DNA of 64,000 bases from Burkholderiales bacterium (GCA_016702555.1 JADJDV010000008.1:1-64000), one strand, 5' to 3'. Counted from the first letter of the stretch, positions 43,073 through 52,786 are shown. The notes: generated by a model from the sequence alone, not told the origin. Translations and numbers: made by a program.

Positions 43073-45554
43073 CCGAGTGGATGCCAAGGAAGTCAGCGAC
43101 GCTTCCCAGCTGCCCTACAGCCAGCAGATCAGCCAGACCATTGTCGTGACCGAAGCTGGCGATTACACGGCGACGCTGCAGGTGCATGGAATCTCGTTCG
43201 ACACCATGACCAATGCGGAGATCGACGGGCTGAACCGCACCTGGCTCTCCGCCATCCATACCGCGCTGGCCAGCCCGAACCATGCCCTGTGGACGCATAT
43301 CGTCCGCACGCGGCAAAAGGACGTACTCACCCACAACGAGTACGACAACGAATTCAGCGCAGATTTCGTCAAGGCGTACAACCAGTCCCTCGAAGGCAAG
43401 GACTTCTTCACCAACCGCCTCTACCTGTCTCCGGTGTACCGCCTGGCCGGCACCCAGGCCGACCGTTTCGGCCTGCGCTTCGCGTCCAAGAAAAGCGAGG
43501 ACTACAGGGAACTGCACGAGCAGGCCAAGGAGGCGGCGCAGCGCAGTGTCGCCGTGCTGCAGGCCGCGCTCAAGCGCTACCACACGCGGCAGCTGCAGTC
43601 CTACTCCAGGGACGGCGGCCTGCATACCGAGATTGGCGAGTTCTATGCCTGGCTGCTGAACCACCGGCACAGCCAGGTGCAGCTGCGGCCCGCCAATCTA
43701 TCGCGCAGCCTGCCGCTCGCCACGCTGGACTTCGGAGAGGAGACGGTCAGGATCGTCAACGGCGCCTCGACCACCTATGCGGCCGTGATGGCCATGACTG
43801 CGCCGTACACCTGCGAGTCCATCGACGCAAAGGTCCACGAGAAGCTGCTGACGGCCGATTTCGAGTTCGTGCTGAGCCAGTCCTTCACCGCCATTCCGCG
43901 AGACGCCGCGGAACGGATGCTCAAGGCGCAGCAGAACCGGATCGAGAGCACGGCCAGCAACGAGATCCAGATCGCCGACATCAAAGCGGCGCTGACGAAT
44001 CTGCAGGCCAACAAGTTCAAGATGATGGAGCACGAATGGATTCTGGTGATCTACGGCTCCAGCCTGAAGGAGTTGAACCACCACGTCAACGACGCCATCA
44101 CGTTGATGAACGAGAAAAGCATTCAGATCTCACGCCAGAACGGCGGGGCGCTGATTGCCACCTTCTGGTCGATTTTCCCGGGTGCATTCAAGCACGGCCG
44201 GGTGCGCGCCATGCCGATCAGTTCGCTGAACATGGCGAAGTTCTTCCCGCTGCACAACTATCCCACCGGAAACAGAAAAGGAAGCCAGTGGGGCAAGCCC
44301 ATACTCGTTCTCTCGACCGAATCGCGCAACCCCTATTTCCTCAACCTGCACGTCAGCCGCGACCGGATGGCCGAGCAGGGCATCCAACTCAACATGGACG
44401 ACGAGGACGATCCTGCCGTGCCCGCGCAGAAGCGGCAGAGAAAAGAGGTGGGCAACTACTACATCATCGGCGGCACGGGCGCGGGCAAGACAACCCTGAA
44501 GGTGGCAATGCGCGCGGCCTTGAAGCGGCGCGAGAGCCGGGACAACCGGCCGGTCAAGATTTTCACCCTGGACAAGGACTATGGGGAGGAAATCGTGATG
44601 CGGGCCATGGGCGCGCAGTACTTCATTCTGGAGCCGGGCGTTCCATCGGGCATCAACTTTTTCCAGTGGGACGACACCGAGGAAACCCGGGAAATGATCT
44701 ACGACGTTGCCAAGTGGGCGGCGCAATACGACACGCGCTATGAACTGAAGCCCAGCGAGGCCATTGACCTCAAGAAGGCCATTTCATCGGTCTTCGACCT
44801 GCCGAAGGCGGATCGCCGGTTTGGCAGCATCATCCATTACCTGCCCTCGCACGAGACGGAATACAGCCTGCACCAGTTGCTCACGCGCTGGTGCCACAAC
44901 GAGGACGATCCGCGTGCCAGTCCCTACGGCTGGGTGCTCGACAGCCCGGTGGATCGCCTCAACCTGAACGACAGCAGCGCCTACGGCTTCGATACGACGG
45001 CGGTGCTCAAGCTCGGGTACGCCAAGACCCCGCTGATGCGCCTGATCACCGAGAAGATTCTGCGCAGCGCGGCCGGCACGCCGCACGTGATCGACATGGC
45101 CGAGGCCTGGGCGCTGCTGGCCGATCCGCTGATGGGCCAGTTCATCGATGACAAATCCAGAACCATCCGCAAGCAGGATGGGATTCTCGGGCTGGATGCG
45201 CAAAACGCTGAGGACGTGGCCGAGAGCCACTTGGGCCAGGAGTTCCTGAATCAGTTTCCGACCTCGTTCATTCTGCCCAACAGCAAGGCCAGGGCGGAGG
45301 TCTATATCGACAAGCTCGGGTTGACGCCGCGCGAATTCGAACTGGTGCGCACCAGCAGCGCAAGCGACGGATCGGTGCTGGTGAAAAAAGGCAACGAATC
45401 CATCATGGCAAAGATGAACCTGACCGGGATGGACAACATGCTGTCGGTGCTTTCGGCCAGCACCGACAACGTGATGATCTGCCGCGAATGCATCCGGGAA
45501 TTCGGACCCAATCCCCGCGATTGGTTGCCGCGCTTCTATGAAAGAAGGATCTAG
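43062..45554 (+). CDS. virB4: VirB4 secretion ATPase
   Basis: An 830-residue protein with the CagE/TrbE-VirB4 layout. Walker A is IIGGTGAGKTTLK near residues 467-479 and Walker B is HVIDMAEAWALLADP near 676. It powers pilus assembly and substrate transfer at the inner membrane. The largest gene of the virB operon, it overlaps virB3. Confidence 0.93.
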   Translation: MLNDRVDAKEVSDASQLPYSQQISQTIVVTEAGDYTATLQVHGISFDTMTNAEIDGLNRTWLSAIHTALASPNHALWTHIVRTRQKDVLTHNEYDNEFSADFVKAYNQSLEGKDFFTNRLYLSPVYRLAGTQADRFGLRFASKKSEDYRELHEQAKEAAQRSVAVLQAALKRYHTRQLQSYSRDGGLHTEIGEFYAWLLNHRHSQVQLRPANLSRSLPLATLDFGEETVRIVNGASTTYAAVMAMTAPYTCESIDAKVHEKLLTADFEFVLSQSFTAIPRDAAERMLKAQQNRIESTASNEIQIADIKAALTNLQANKFKMMEHEWILVIYGSSLKELNHHVNDAITLMNEKSIQISRQNGGALIATFWSIFPGAFKHGRVRAMPISSLNMAKFFPLHNYPTGNRKGSQWGKPILVLSTESRNPYFLNLHVSRDRMAEQGIQLNMDDEDDPAVPAQKRQRKEVGNYYIIGGTGAGKTTLKVAMRAALKRRESRDNRPVKIFTLDKDYGEEIVMRAMGAQYFILEPGVPSGINFFQWDDTEETREMIYDVAKWAAQYDTRYELKPSEAIDLKKAISSVFDLPKADRRFGSIIHYLPSHETEYSLHQLLTRWCHNEDDPRASPYGWVLDSPVDRLNLNDSSAYGFDTTAVLKLGYAKTPLMRLITEKILRSAAGTPHVIDMAEAWALLADPLMGQFIDDKSRTIRKQDGILGLDAQNAEDVAESHLGQEFLNQFPTSFILPNSKARAEVYIDKLGLTPREFELVRTSSASDGSVLVKKGNESIMAKMNLTGMDNMLSVLSASTDNVMICRECIREFGPNPRDWLPRFYERRI

Positions 45555-45575
45555 ATTTTTCAAAGGAGAAACAGC

Positions 45576-46298
45576 ATGGTCAGGCTCAAGAAAATCAATT
45601 TGAGGATGTTCGGCATGGCCGCTGCGCTGGCTGTGTCCTCTTCCGTTTATGCCGGCGGTATTCCGGTGATCGACGGAGCGCATATCGCCACCGCCAAGAT
45701 GAACAACATGGAGCAGATTGCGAAGTGGGTGGTTCAGCTGGAGCGGATGAAAACCGAGCTCGAACAGACCAAGGGGATTTGGGACTCCCTCAAGGACGGG
45801 CGCGGCATGGGCAACATCCTGCGCGATGACCTCATCCGCCAGTTCCTGCCCCAGGACTACTGGGCAGTCGCCGAGTCGATCCGCAGAGGAAACGGCAACT
45901 GGAACGGCATCAGCGGCCGGGTGGCCGACATCGTGAAGGCCTACCAGTACAAATCCTGCGCCGAACTCAACAAGGACCCAGTGTTGCGCCAGGAATGCGA
46001 GCGGCAGTGGCGCAATGCCGCCATGAACAAGGACTTCGGCGACCTGGCCTACAAAAAGGCGGCGGAGAACATCACCAATCTGCAGGAGTTCGTCCGCACC
46101 ATCAACAGCTCGTCGGATCAGAAGGTCATCGCCGAGATCCAGGCACGCATCAACGTGGAGAACGCGCGGCTGCAGAACGAGCAGATCAAGCTCTCAACCA
46201 TCGCCAAGATGGAGGAGTCCGAGCGGCAGCTGAAAACCGAGCGCGTCTACAACGGTTTCTCCGCGGGCATGGCGAACTTCAGCCGGCCCAATTTCTGA
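45576..46298 (+). CDS. virB5: VirB5-like minor pilus protein
   Basis: A 240-residue secreted protein: signal peptide ending near SSVYAGGIPV, then a largely helical body (MNNMEQIAKWVVQLERMKTE, ITNLQEFVRTINSSSDQKVI), typical of VirB5/TraC proteins at the pilus tip. The start follows AAAGGAG. Confidence 0.88.
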   Translation: MVRLKKINLRMFGMAAALAVSSSVYAGGIPVIDGAHIATAKMNNMEQIAKWVVQLERMKTELEQTKGIWDSLKDGRGMGNILRDDLIRQFLPQDYWAVAESIRRGNGNWNGISGRVADIVKAYQYKSCAELNKDPVLRQECERQWRNAAMNKDFGDLAYKKAAENITNLQEFVRTINSSSDQKVIAEIQARINVENARLQNEQIKLSTIAKMEESERQLKTERVYNGFSAGMANFSRPNF

Positions 46299-46307
46299 GG
46301 GAATGTG

Positions 46308-46628
46308 ATGCGTCGCTTCCCTCGAATCGCCTGGATGCTGCTAGTGCTCGCGCTGTGCGGCTGCGAGTCCGCAGACGAGAAGGCCGAAAGACTTCGGCTT
46401 GAAAACCTCTACGCCCTGGACGACCTCAAGGTGGCCCAGGCCTACAAGAAGGCCGATTTCGCCGGCGCGGCCTATGCCAAGGAATATCTGGAAATCAAAC
46501 GCGAGTGCGCCAAGGAGGAAATGAAGACGAAGGGCAAATGGTGCGAGAAATATTCGAAGATCGAGAAGCTGTACAACCAGCTTCAATCCGAATCGCTTCG
46601 CAGCATGCCACAGGCGCCAAAATTCTAA
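46308..46628 (+). CDS. EexN-family lipoprotein, probable entry exclusion
   Basis: A 106-residue lipoprotein: MRRFPRIAWMLLVLALCGCE has a lipobox (ALCGC) near residue 19. A short charged helical domain follows, with CAKEEMKTKGKWCEK. The position between virB5 and virB6 and the size match EexN/Eex proteins, which block uptake of the same plasmid by a cell that already has it. Confidence 0.75.
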   Translation: MRRFPRIAWMLLVLALCGCESADEKAERLRLENLYALDDLKVAQAYKKADFAGAAYAKEYLEIKRECAKEEMKTKGKWCEKYSKIEKLYNQLQSESLRSMPQAPKF

Positions 46629-46640
46629 GGGGCCTGGACC

Positions 46641-47633
46641 ATGGCAACTGGAGTTCTTGACAACGTCTACCTGAAGTTCGATGGCGCCATCACCGGGCTG
46701 TATGCCAGCGCTTCGTCGGGTATTTCGAGCTATGTGATTCCGATTGCCTGGATCGTGCTGGCCGTTCTGCTGCTGGTGTGGTGCTATCTCACCATGACGG
46801 GCAAAACGTCCATGCCGGTGCTGGACCTCTTTGTCCCGTTCATCGCCTTCATGCTGGTGCTGTACGCGATGGGCAGCGGCTACACGGCGTGGATCGCCGA
46901 TCCTCTCTACAAGCTGCCCGAGGAACTGGTTTCCGCCGTGGGCCGGGGCAGCGCGACCACGCCGATTCAGGCGCTGGCGCTGTTCGAGGAGAAGTTCATC
47001 GGCCTGGCCACCGGCGGCTTCAACCTGCTGGTCGATTACGTCAAGTCCCTGGCCTGGGGCGCGGCCATCCTGCTGGCCATCGTGCTGCTGATCATGATCA
47101 TCGCCGCCGTCATCATGATGGTGGTCATTTTCTGCGGCCTGGTCTACGCCAAGCTGGGCCTGACCCTGGTTCTGGCGGTCGGGCCGTTCTTCGTCTTCCT
47201 GCTCGTTCTCCAGCACACCCGCGACAAGTTTTTCTCGTGGCTGAACACGGCGCTCTTCTTCGTTTTCTATTACGTGCTGTGCTTCCTGTTCATGAATCTC
47301 TTCTTCAATTTTCTGGACGCCTACATCAATGCGCTGGCCGGCGTGGCGGCCAACAGCGGAGCGGGCGTCGCCGGAACCATCGCGGACGCCATCCGCAATC
47401 AGTTCATGGGCGGCGACATGGCCAAGGCCGGCAATGTGATCGTTCTTTTCATGCCCGTCGTTTTGCTCACGCTGATCATGGCCTTCATGTTCCTGCAGCT
47501 CAGCACGATCGCCTCGTCCATGACTTCCGGCGCCGGCGGTGCGGTCGGGCAGGGCGCATCCAGCCTGATCTATTACATGCGCGGTGCATTGCGCTCCAGG
47601 GGCGGGGCCAAGAGCGCGCCGGCCAAACCATGA
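46641..47633 (+). CDS. virB6: VirB6-like polytopic membrane protein
   Basis: A 330-residue protein with about six to seven hydrophobic segments, including VIPIAWIVLAVLLLVWCYLT, AAILLAIVLLIMIIAAVIMM and VIVLFMPVVLLTLIMAFMF. This is the VirB6/TrbL pattern of the inner-membrane channel. A Gly-rich tail follows. Confidence 0.9.
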   Translation: MATGVLDNVYLKFDGAITGLYASASSGISSYVIPIAWIVLAVLLLVWCYLTMTGKTSMPVLDLFVPFIAFMLVLYAMGSGYTAWIADPLYKLPEELVSAVGRGSATTPIQALALFEEKFIGLATGGFNLLVDYVKSLAWGAAILLAIVLLIMIIAAVIMMVVIFCGLVYAKLGLTLVLAVGPFFVFLLVLQHTRDKFFSWLNTALFFVFYYVLCFLFMNLFFNFLDAYINALAGVAANSGAGVAGTIADAIRNQFMGGDMAKAGNVIVLFMPVVLLTLIMAFMFLQLSTIASSMTSGAGGAVGQGASSLIYYMRGALRSRGGAKSAPAKP

Positions 47634-47644
47634 AGGTGGATCTG

Positions 47645-47779
47645 ATGCGTAGATGTTTGGTTCTGACACTGCTGGCCGCGCTTTCGGCCTGCAGCACCTA
47701 CAAGCCGCCGCCTGGCTGGCCCGATGGACCGGAGCGGCCCATCAACGCGCAGCCGATTCAAAAGCCCGCGGTCGATTGA
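47645..47779 (+). CDS. virB7: VirB7-like lipoprotein
   Basis: A 44-residue lipoprotein from ATG 47645 (after AAGGTGG): MRRCLVLTLLAALSACSTYK has lipobox LSAC, then a short proline-rich mature part. An in-frame ATG at 47630 is an alternative. Its place between virB6 and virB8 supports the outer-membrane core-complex role with VirB9. Confidence 0.78.
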   Translation: MRRCLVLTLLAALSACSTYKPPPGWPDGPERPINAQPIQKPAVD

Positions 47780-47792
47780 ATGAGGAACGGGT

Positions 47793-48809
47793 ATGAACGA
47801 CTCGAATGAACAAGCGCAGGAGCGGTATTTCCAGGCGGCGGCCAGCTGGGATGCCGACAGCAGGAACGCCGAGCGCCTGTCCCTCAAGCGGTACAAGGCG
47901 CTGGGCATCGGCGCCGTGGTCTTCGCGGCCATCATGGGCGTGGCCGTCACCACGCTGCTGCCGCTCAAGGAGTTCGTGCCCATCATCATCCGTGTGGAGA
48001 ACGCCACGGGCGCCTATGACGTCAAGCCCGCCGGCGAGAAGCTGGACGTGGGGGAGTCCCGCAACGAGAAGATCGTGATTTCCGACGTGGCCCGCTACAT
48101 CAAGGCGCGCGAGGGCTTTACGCGCGGCGAGGCCGAGGAAAACTACAAGATGGTCTACCTCATGAGTTGCGGCACGCAGCGGGCCGAGTGGGACAACTAC
48201 ATCAACCCCCAACTCAACAAGAAGAGCCCGGTGCTGATGCTGACCAATCAGGACTCGGACCGCATCACCGTGCAGTCGGTTACCTTCTTGCAGTCGCTGG
48301 ACGAGGACACTAAGACCGCCCAGGTGCAGTTTGAGAAAACCGTCTCGCGCGGCACGACTCCGCCGCTCAAGTACCGCTACGTCGCCACGCTGGGGGTGCG
48401 CTACGACCCCACCAACATCCCCAGCAACCAGCTGAACTTCTATCTCAACCCCTTCGGCTTCTGCACCGAGACCTACCGGCGCGACCAAGTGGGCAACCCG
48501 GTGGTGGTCAATGCGCCGGGGACGCCGAATCAGGAATTGAACCAGGTGATGGAGGACTTCCGCCGCGAAACCGATGCGGCGCTGGCCGCCGTGCGCGCCC
48601 AGCAGCAGCTGCAGGCCTCGCAGGCGGCCGCAGCTGCGGCTGCGGCCTCTGTCGCGGGTGCGGGCGCGCAGCCCGCGCCTGCGCCTGCGGGCGCCGCCGC
48701 TGGTGCGCCTTCCGCCTTGTCCAGCATCGGCACGAACGGGGCCGGCCAGGCGCCGCCGCCGGCGGCTTCCACCGCCCCGCCTGCCACCGCCAACCCGCGC
48801 CGACCATGA
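47793..48809 (+). CDS. virB8: VirB8-like assembly protein with long Ala/Pro tail
   Basis: A 338-residue protein: short cytoplasmic N-terminus, membrane segment near 38-56 (GIGAVVFAAIMGVAVTTLLP) and a periplasmic NTF2-like domain (ARYIKAREGFTRGEAEENYK, YRYVATLGVRYD). The last 80 residues or so are a low-complexity Ala/Pro/Gly tail that ordinary VirB8 proteins (about 230-240 residues) lack. Confidence 0.9.
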   Translation: MNDSNEQAQERYFQAAASWDADSRNAERLSLKRYKALGIGAVVFAAIMGVAVTTLLPLKEFVPIIIRVENATGAYDVKPAGEKLDVGESRNEKIVISDVARYIKAREGFTRGEAEENYKMVYLMSCGTQRAEWDNYINPQLNKKSPVLMLTNQDSDRITVQSVTFLQSLDEDTKTAQVQFEKTVSRGTTPPLKYRYVATLGVRYDPTNIPSNQLNFYLNPFGFCTETYRRDQVGNPVVVNAPGTPNQELNQVMEDFRRETDAALAAVRAQQQLQASQAAAAAAAASVAGAGAQPAPAPAGAAAGAPSALSSIGTNGAGQAPPPAASTAPPATANPRRP

Positions 48810-49639
48810 CCATGAAACCGACAACCTTCCTTGTGGCCGCCGTCCTGTCGGCATGGATCGGCACGGTGGCGCACGCCGAAATGGGCGCCCGTTCCTCGAA
48901 GCTGGATGGCCGCGTGCAGATCGTGGACTACCACCCCGACGAAGTGATCCGCGTGAACATCGCCGAGGGGGTCCTGACCACTATCGAACTGCCGGCGCAG
49001 GACACCATCGATGACTTCGGCATGGGCGACCGGCAGGCCTGGCACGTCAAGTTCAAGAACAACCTCATCTCGATGAAGCCGGCCGGCATCAAGCCGGACA
49101 CGAACCTCACGGTGTTCACGGCGCGGCGCAACTACCTGTTCACGTTGCAGAGCACCGGCCGCAAGAGCCGCACGGTGGCCTACTGGATGCGGGTGCGTGA
49201 CTCCGAGGACGACGACAGCACGCCGGAGGGGCGTCGTGCTGCCCAGGCGCGCGCGGAGCAGAAGCGCATCGCCGACGACCTGCGCAACAGCCGCTACGAG
49301 GGCCGCCTGAATTCGGACTACTGGATCGCAGGGGCGCAGGAGTTGCAGCCCGCGTCCATGTTCGACAACGGCCGCCAGACCTACATGACCTTCAGCGCGG
49401 CCAACGCCATGCCTGCCGCCTTCGTCATCGAGTCGGACGGCACCGAGGCCATCGCCGACTTCCATGTGGAGGGCGACACGATGGTGATCCACCAAGTCGC
49501 CTCGCGCATCCTGCTGCGGCGCGGCAATCTGGTGTCGGGCATCACCAACAAGTCGCCCGCCGCCGCCGTGCAGCAGAGCCCGACCGGCACGGCCAGCGAC
49601 AAGGTCAACCGCTCCGTCAACAGCGAGGAGTCCCGATGA
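48806..49639 (+). CDS. virB9: VirB9-like outer-membrane core protein
   Basis: A 277-residue secreted protein with signal peptide ending AHAEMGA. The N-terminal part has DGRVQIVDYHPDEVIRVNIA, then FTARRNYLFTL; the C-terminal domain has LNSDYWIAGAQELQPASMFD and YMTFSA. This is the CagX/VirB9 pattern. It overlaps virB8 and virB10 by 4 bases each. Confidence 0.92.
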   Translation: MTMKPTTFLVAAVLSAWIGTVAHAEMGARSSKLDGRVQIVDYHPDEVIRVNIAEGVLTTIELPAQDTIDDFGMGDRQAWHVKFKNNLISMKPAGIKPDTNLTVFTARRNYLFTLQSTGRKSRTVAYWMRVRDSEDDDSTPEGRRAAQARAEQKRIADDLRNSRYEGRLNSDYWIAGAQELQPASMFDNGRQTYMTFSAANAMPAAFVIESDGTEAIADFHVEGDTMVIHQVASRILLRRGNLVSGITNKSPAAAVQQSPTGTASDKVNRSVNSEESR

Positions 49640-50859
49640 ACGCACGCTCCGACTACACCGATCCCGCAGCGCCGAAGCCAGAGCAGGAGCGCGGCGAATT
49701 CGTGGACCGGCGGCCGCCGAAGTCGCCGGGGCAGAAGATCGTGATTGCCGGCATCGCGCTGCTGGCCGTGTGCGTGCTCGCCTACGGCGCGCTCAAGCTG
49801 GCGGGCTTTTTCTCGGGCGAGAAAAAGCCCGTTGCCCAACTCGAAGAGCAGAAGCGCCCCGATTCCACGCCCGACTTCAACGTCTCCCTGGCCGAGCCGC
49901 CCAAGGCGGAACTGCGCTTCATCGAATGCGCCGGGGGCCTCAAGCTGCCCGAGGGCATGGCCTGTCCCGAGACCAAGCCCGAAGCGCAGGCACAGGCGGC
50001 GCCCGAGCCGCCCAAGGGGCCGACCGAGGAGGAGATCCTGCAAAAGCGCCGCTTCGAGTCGGAGATCGGCGTGGGCGGCGGCAAGCCGCCACCCGGCGGC
50101 GCGGCCAGCGCACGCGCCCGCGCGCCCAATCTCTCGGGCGACACCGGCTTGGGCGGCGCGCTGCTGTCCACCGCCACGGCCAGGACACTGGCCACGGTCA
50201 ACCGCAACCCCTCGTTCACTCTGGCCAAGGGCACACTTCCGGACTGCACGCTGCTGACGGCCATCAGCACCGACCAGCCGGGCTTTCTCAAGTGCATCCT
50301 GTCGCGGCCGGTCTACTCGATGGACGGCAAGGTGGTGTTGATGGAGGCCGGCACGACGTTCGAAGGCGAGTACAGCGCGGGCATGGCGCGCGGCAAGAAG
50401 CGCATGTTCGCGGTCTGGAGCCGCGCCATCACGCCCAACTTCGTGGAGGTCACCCTGAACTCGCCCAGCACCGACGCGCTCGGCCGCAGTGGCATGAGTG
50501 GGCAGGTCGATCAGCATTTTTTCGAGCGCTTCGGCGGCGCGATGCTGTACTCGCTGTTCTCGGACGGCATGGACTACGTCATGCGGCGCGAGGAGTTGCG
50601 CAGCCAGGAGCGTGACGCGCGCAATGCCGCTGCCAACGGCGACAACAACACGGTCTACTACAACAACCAGGGCGGGGCGCTGCGGAACTTGGACCGCACG
50701 CGCTCGACCGCCGATCGTGTCGTGGAATCCATGCTGTCGCAAGGCGAGGACATCCAGCCCACGCTCTACAAGAACCAGGGCGAAATCATCAAGATCTACA
50801 TCGCCCGCGACGTGGACTTTTCCCAAGTCTACGAACTTACGCGCAACCCAAGGAGTTGA
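49636..50859 (+). CDS. virB10: VirB10-like channel protein
   Basis: A 407-residue protein: cytoplasmic start, membrane segment near 36-54 (IVIAGIALLAVCVLAYGALK) and a proline-rich periplasmic stretch. The beta-barrel domain has LAKGTLPDCTLLTAISTDQP, VLMEAGTTFEGEY and a C-terminal IKIYIARDVDFS. It spans both membranes and senses energy use by the ATPases. Confidence 0.92.
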   Translation: MNARSDYTDPAAPKPEQERGEFVDRRPPKSPGQKIVIAGIALLAVCVLAYGALKLAGFFSGEKKPVAQLEEQKRPDSTPDFNVSLAEPPKAELRFIECAGGLKLPEGMACPETKPEAQAQAAPEPPKGPTEEEILQKRRFESEIGVGGGKPPPGGAASARARAPNLSGDTGLGGALLSTATARTLATVNRNPSFTLAKGTLPDCTLLTAISTDQPGFLKCILSRPVYSMDGKVVLMEAGTTFEGEYSAGMARGKKRMFAVWSRAITPNFVEVTLNSPSTDALGRSGMSGQVDQHFFERFGGAMLYSLFSDGMDYVMRREELRSQERDARNAAANGDNNTVYYNNQGGALRNLDRTRSTADRVVESMLSQGEDIQPTLYKNQGEIIKIYIARDVDFSQVYELTRNPRS

Positions 50860-50861
50860 CG

Positions 50862-52076
50862 ATGTTCCGCGATCCAGTTCACGACCTGGCGGAGCCACGC
50901 ACGCCCTCGGTGCCGGCCGATCCCCGGCCTTCGGCCGCCGCCACGGCGGCACCGCCCGCAGCGGGCGCCGGCGCGCAGCGCGAGTCCCTTGCCGACCTCG
51001 ACGGCGGCTGGGGCGGGCGCACCGGCCGCTCGCCTCTGGAGATCCACATCGAGCGATATTTCAGCCGCTGGCTGGAGCGTCCGGGCGTGCAGGAGGTGGC
51101 GATCAACCGCCCGGGCGAGGTGGCGCTGTGGGAGGGCGGCTACTGGCACGCACACCTCGATCCCGCGCTCACGCGCGACGTGATCGAGCAGCTGGGCCAG
51201 CTGGTGGCCAACCGTTCGCGCAAGCCCTTCAATGCGTCCAACGTCACCTTGTCCACGGCGCTGCCTGACGGCACGCGCCTGGAGATGACCGGGCCACCGG
51301 CCACGCTCAACAACCACATCTACGTCAACCTGCGCAAGCACAGCGTGGCCGCCTTCACGCTGGAGCAATTCATCGAGCAGGGGTATTTCGCCAACACGGT
51401 CCATATGTTCAACATGAACATGACCGACGAGCAGCGCGCCAGGGCGGGGCGGCAGCTGCTGCCCGAGCAACTGCGGCTGTGGGAACTGGCCCAGGCCGGG
51501 CGCTGGCCCGAATTCCTCAAGACGGCCGTGCTGGAGTACCAGAACATCCTCGTGTCGGGCGCGACAGGCAGCGGCAAGACCTCGTTCATTCGCGGGCTGG
51601 TCGAACTCATCCCCGCCGAGGAACGCATCCTGACCGTGGAAGACACGCCAGAGATGCCCCTGCCAAACCACCCGCACTGCCAGGCACTGTTCTACCGTCG
51701 GGAGGGCACCAGCACCACGGCGGGCGGCTCGGCCAAGGACATGCTGCAGGCGGCCATGCGCAAGACGCCCAAGCGCGTGCTGCTGGCCGAATTGCGCGGC
51801 GACGAGACCTACTACTACATCCAGAGCGTCCTGAACTCGGGGCACCCGGGCGGCATGACGACCACCCACGCGAACAGCCCGCGCGAGGCGTTCGTGCGTC
51901 TAGCCCTGCTCATCAAGGCTTCGCCGGAAGGCCGGGGGCTGGCGATGGACGAGACGCTGACGCTGCTGCACAGCCTGGTGAACGTGGTGGTGCAGATCGT
52001 TTTCAAGCCCGGCGCCGACCGCTACTGCTCGGCCATCTACTACGACCCGATGTACGCATCGACGCTGCTGGCATGA
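50862..52076 (+). CDS. virB11: VirB11-like ATPase
   Basis: ATG 50862 was chosen because AAGGAG lies six bases upstream. A 404-residue traffic ATPase with Walker A SGATGSGKTS near 232-241, an Asp box VEDTPEMPLPNHPH, and Walker B region LLAELRGDETYYYIQ, followed by TTTHANSP. It switches the channel between pilus building and DNA transfer. The roughly 50-residue N-terminal extension is Ala/Pro-rich. Confidence 0.93.
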   Translation: MFRDPVHDLAEPRTPSVPADPRPSAAATAAPPAAGAGAQRESLADLDGGWGGRTGRSPLEIHIERYFSRWLERPGVQEVAINRPGEVALWEGGYWHAHLDPALTRDVIEQLGQLVANRSRKPFNASNVTLSTALPDGTRLEMTGPPATLNNHIYVNLRKHSVAAFTLEQFIEQGYFANTVHMFNMNMTDEQRARAGRQLLPEQLRLWELAQAGRWPEFLKTAVLEYQNILVSGATGSGKTSFIRGLVELIPAEERILTVEDTPEMPLPNHPHCQALFYRREGTSTTAGGSAKDMLQAAMRKTPKRVLLAELRGDETYYYIQSVLNSGHPGGMTTTHANSPREAFVRLALLIKASPEGRGLAMDETLTLLHSLVNVVVQIVFKPGADRYCSAIYYDPMYASTLLA

Positions 52077-52133
52077 CGAAGGCGCTGCTTCAGACAGTCG
52101 GCAGGGCGCGAGGGCCCGGCGCGCGCAGGCCCG

Positions 52134-52298
52134 GGCCGCGCCACGCGCTCGGGCGGCCGCGCCGTGCGAACGCCGCGAACCCGCTGCCGGGCGGCTACCG
52201 CAGCGCCCAGGGTGGGACGCCGGCGCGGATGGGCGCCGCGCCCCGTGCGCCGGGCACTCACGCGGCCGGACGCCGCCATGGGCTTCGCCCATACCCAA
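52134..52298 (+). repeat. Partial, diverged relative of the CUP-like repeats
   Basis: It contains GGCCGCGCCACGCGCTCGGG (from 52134) and the hairpin CATGGGCTTCGCCCATACCC (from 52277), both shared with the repeat core at 20.5, 26.9 and 29.3 kb, in the same order. Sequence between them is diverged, and the AT-rich promoter end is missing. It stands in front of the gene starting at 52318. Confidence 0.6.
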
Positions 52299-52317
52299 CA
52301 CCCCAAGGAGCATGAGC

Positions 52318-52710
52318 ATGGCAACGAGACGGCCCGCGCCGAAGTCACCGGCGGAGGAGATGGTGGAGAGCAAGCGCCGCGCGATGCGCGCCGAACTGGC
52401 CGAGTCGCTGGGCCACGCGGCTCGGCGTCTGACGTTCGATGATCTGGTGCACCGCGCGCATTCCCCGGCGCAGGCCTCGGCGCGACGCAGTCAGGCCGGC
52501 AGCGGGCAGGGGGAGGCGTGGCAGACGCTCGGCCAAGTGCGCCGCGCGGACGCGGCCGGCCCGCAGCCGGCTACGGCCACACCCTATGCCCGGGGCAAGA
52601 CGCAGCCGCCGCAGCAGGCGGCCGCCGACGCGGCCCGAAAGACCCGAGCGGGCGCGCTGCCCGCCCAGAACCAGACGCAGCCGGCAACCAGGCGCGGCGC
52701 GGGGCGTTGA
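52318..52710 (+). CDS. Hypothetical protein downstream of virB11
   Basis: ATG 52318 was chosen over 52312 because AAGGAG is then seven bases away. The 130-residue product is basic and rich in Ala, Gln and Arg, with a helical start (AEEMVESKRRAMRAELAESL) and a disordered tail. Function unknown. It could be the last gene of the transfer region, although the repeat remnant upstream suggests its own promoter. Confidence 0.6.
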   Translation: MATRRPAPKSPAEEMVESKRRAMRAELAESLGHAARRLTFDDLVHRAHSPAQASARRSQAGSGQGEAWQTLGQVRRADAAGPQPATATPYARGKTQPPQQAAADAARKTRAGALPAQNQTQPATRRGAGR

Positions 52711-52786
52711 GCCATGCCGCCAGGAATCGGCGAGCGCGGGCGGGAGCATTGACGCCGAGGCGGCCCGAGAGGGTCAAGCATCTAGA

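Noticed and set aside
49804..49831. Perfect 28-bp palindrome containing TTTCTCG and CGAGAAA inside virB10
   Set aside because: Spacing between the arms is 16 rather than 15 bp, and it encodes the membrane-exit segment GFFSGEKKP of VirB10, so it is probably a coding coincidence rather than another operator.
49381..50952. Long minus-strand open frame opposite virB9-virB10
   Set aside because: Composition is Arg/Gly/Ala-rich as expected for an antisense shadow in GC-rich DNA; the virB9, virB10 and virB11 genes on the plus strand are unambiguous.
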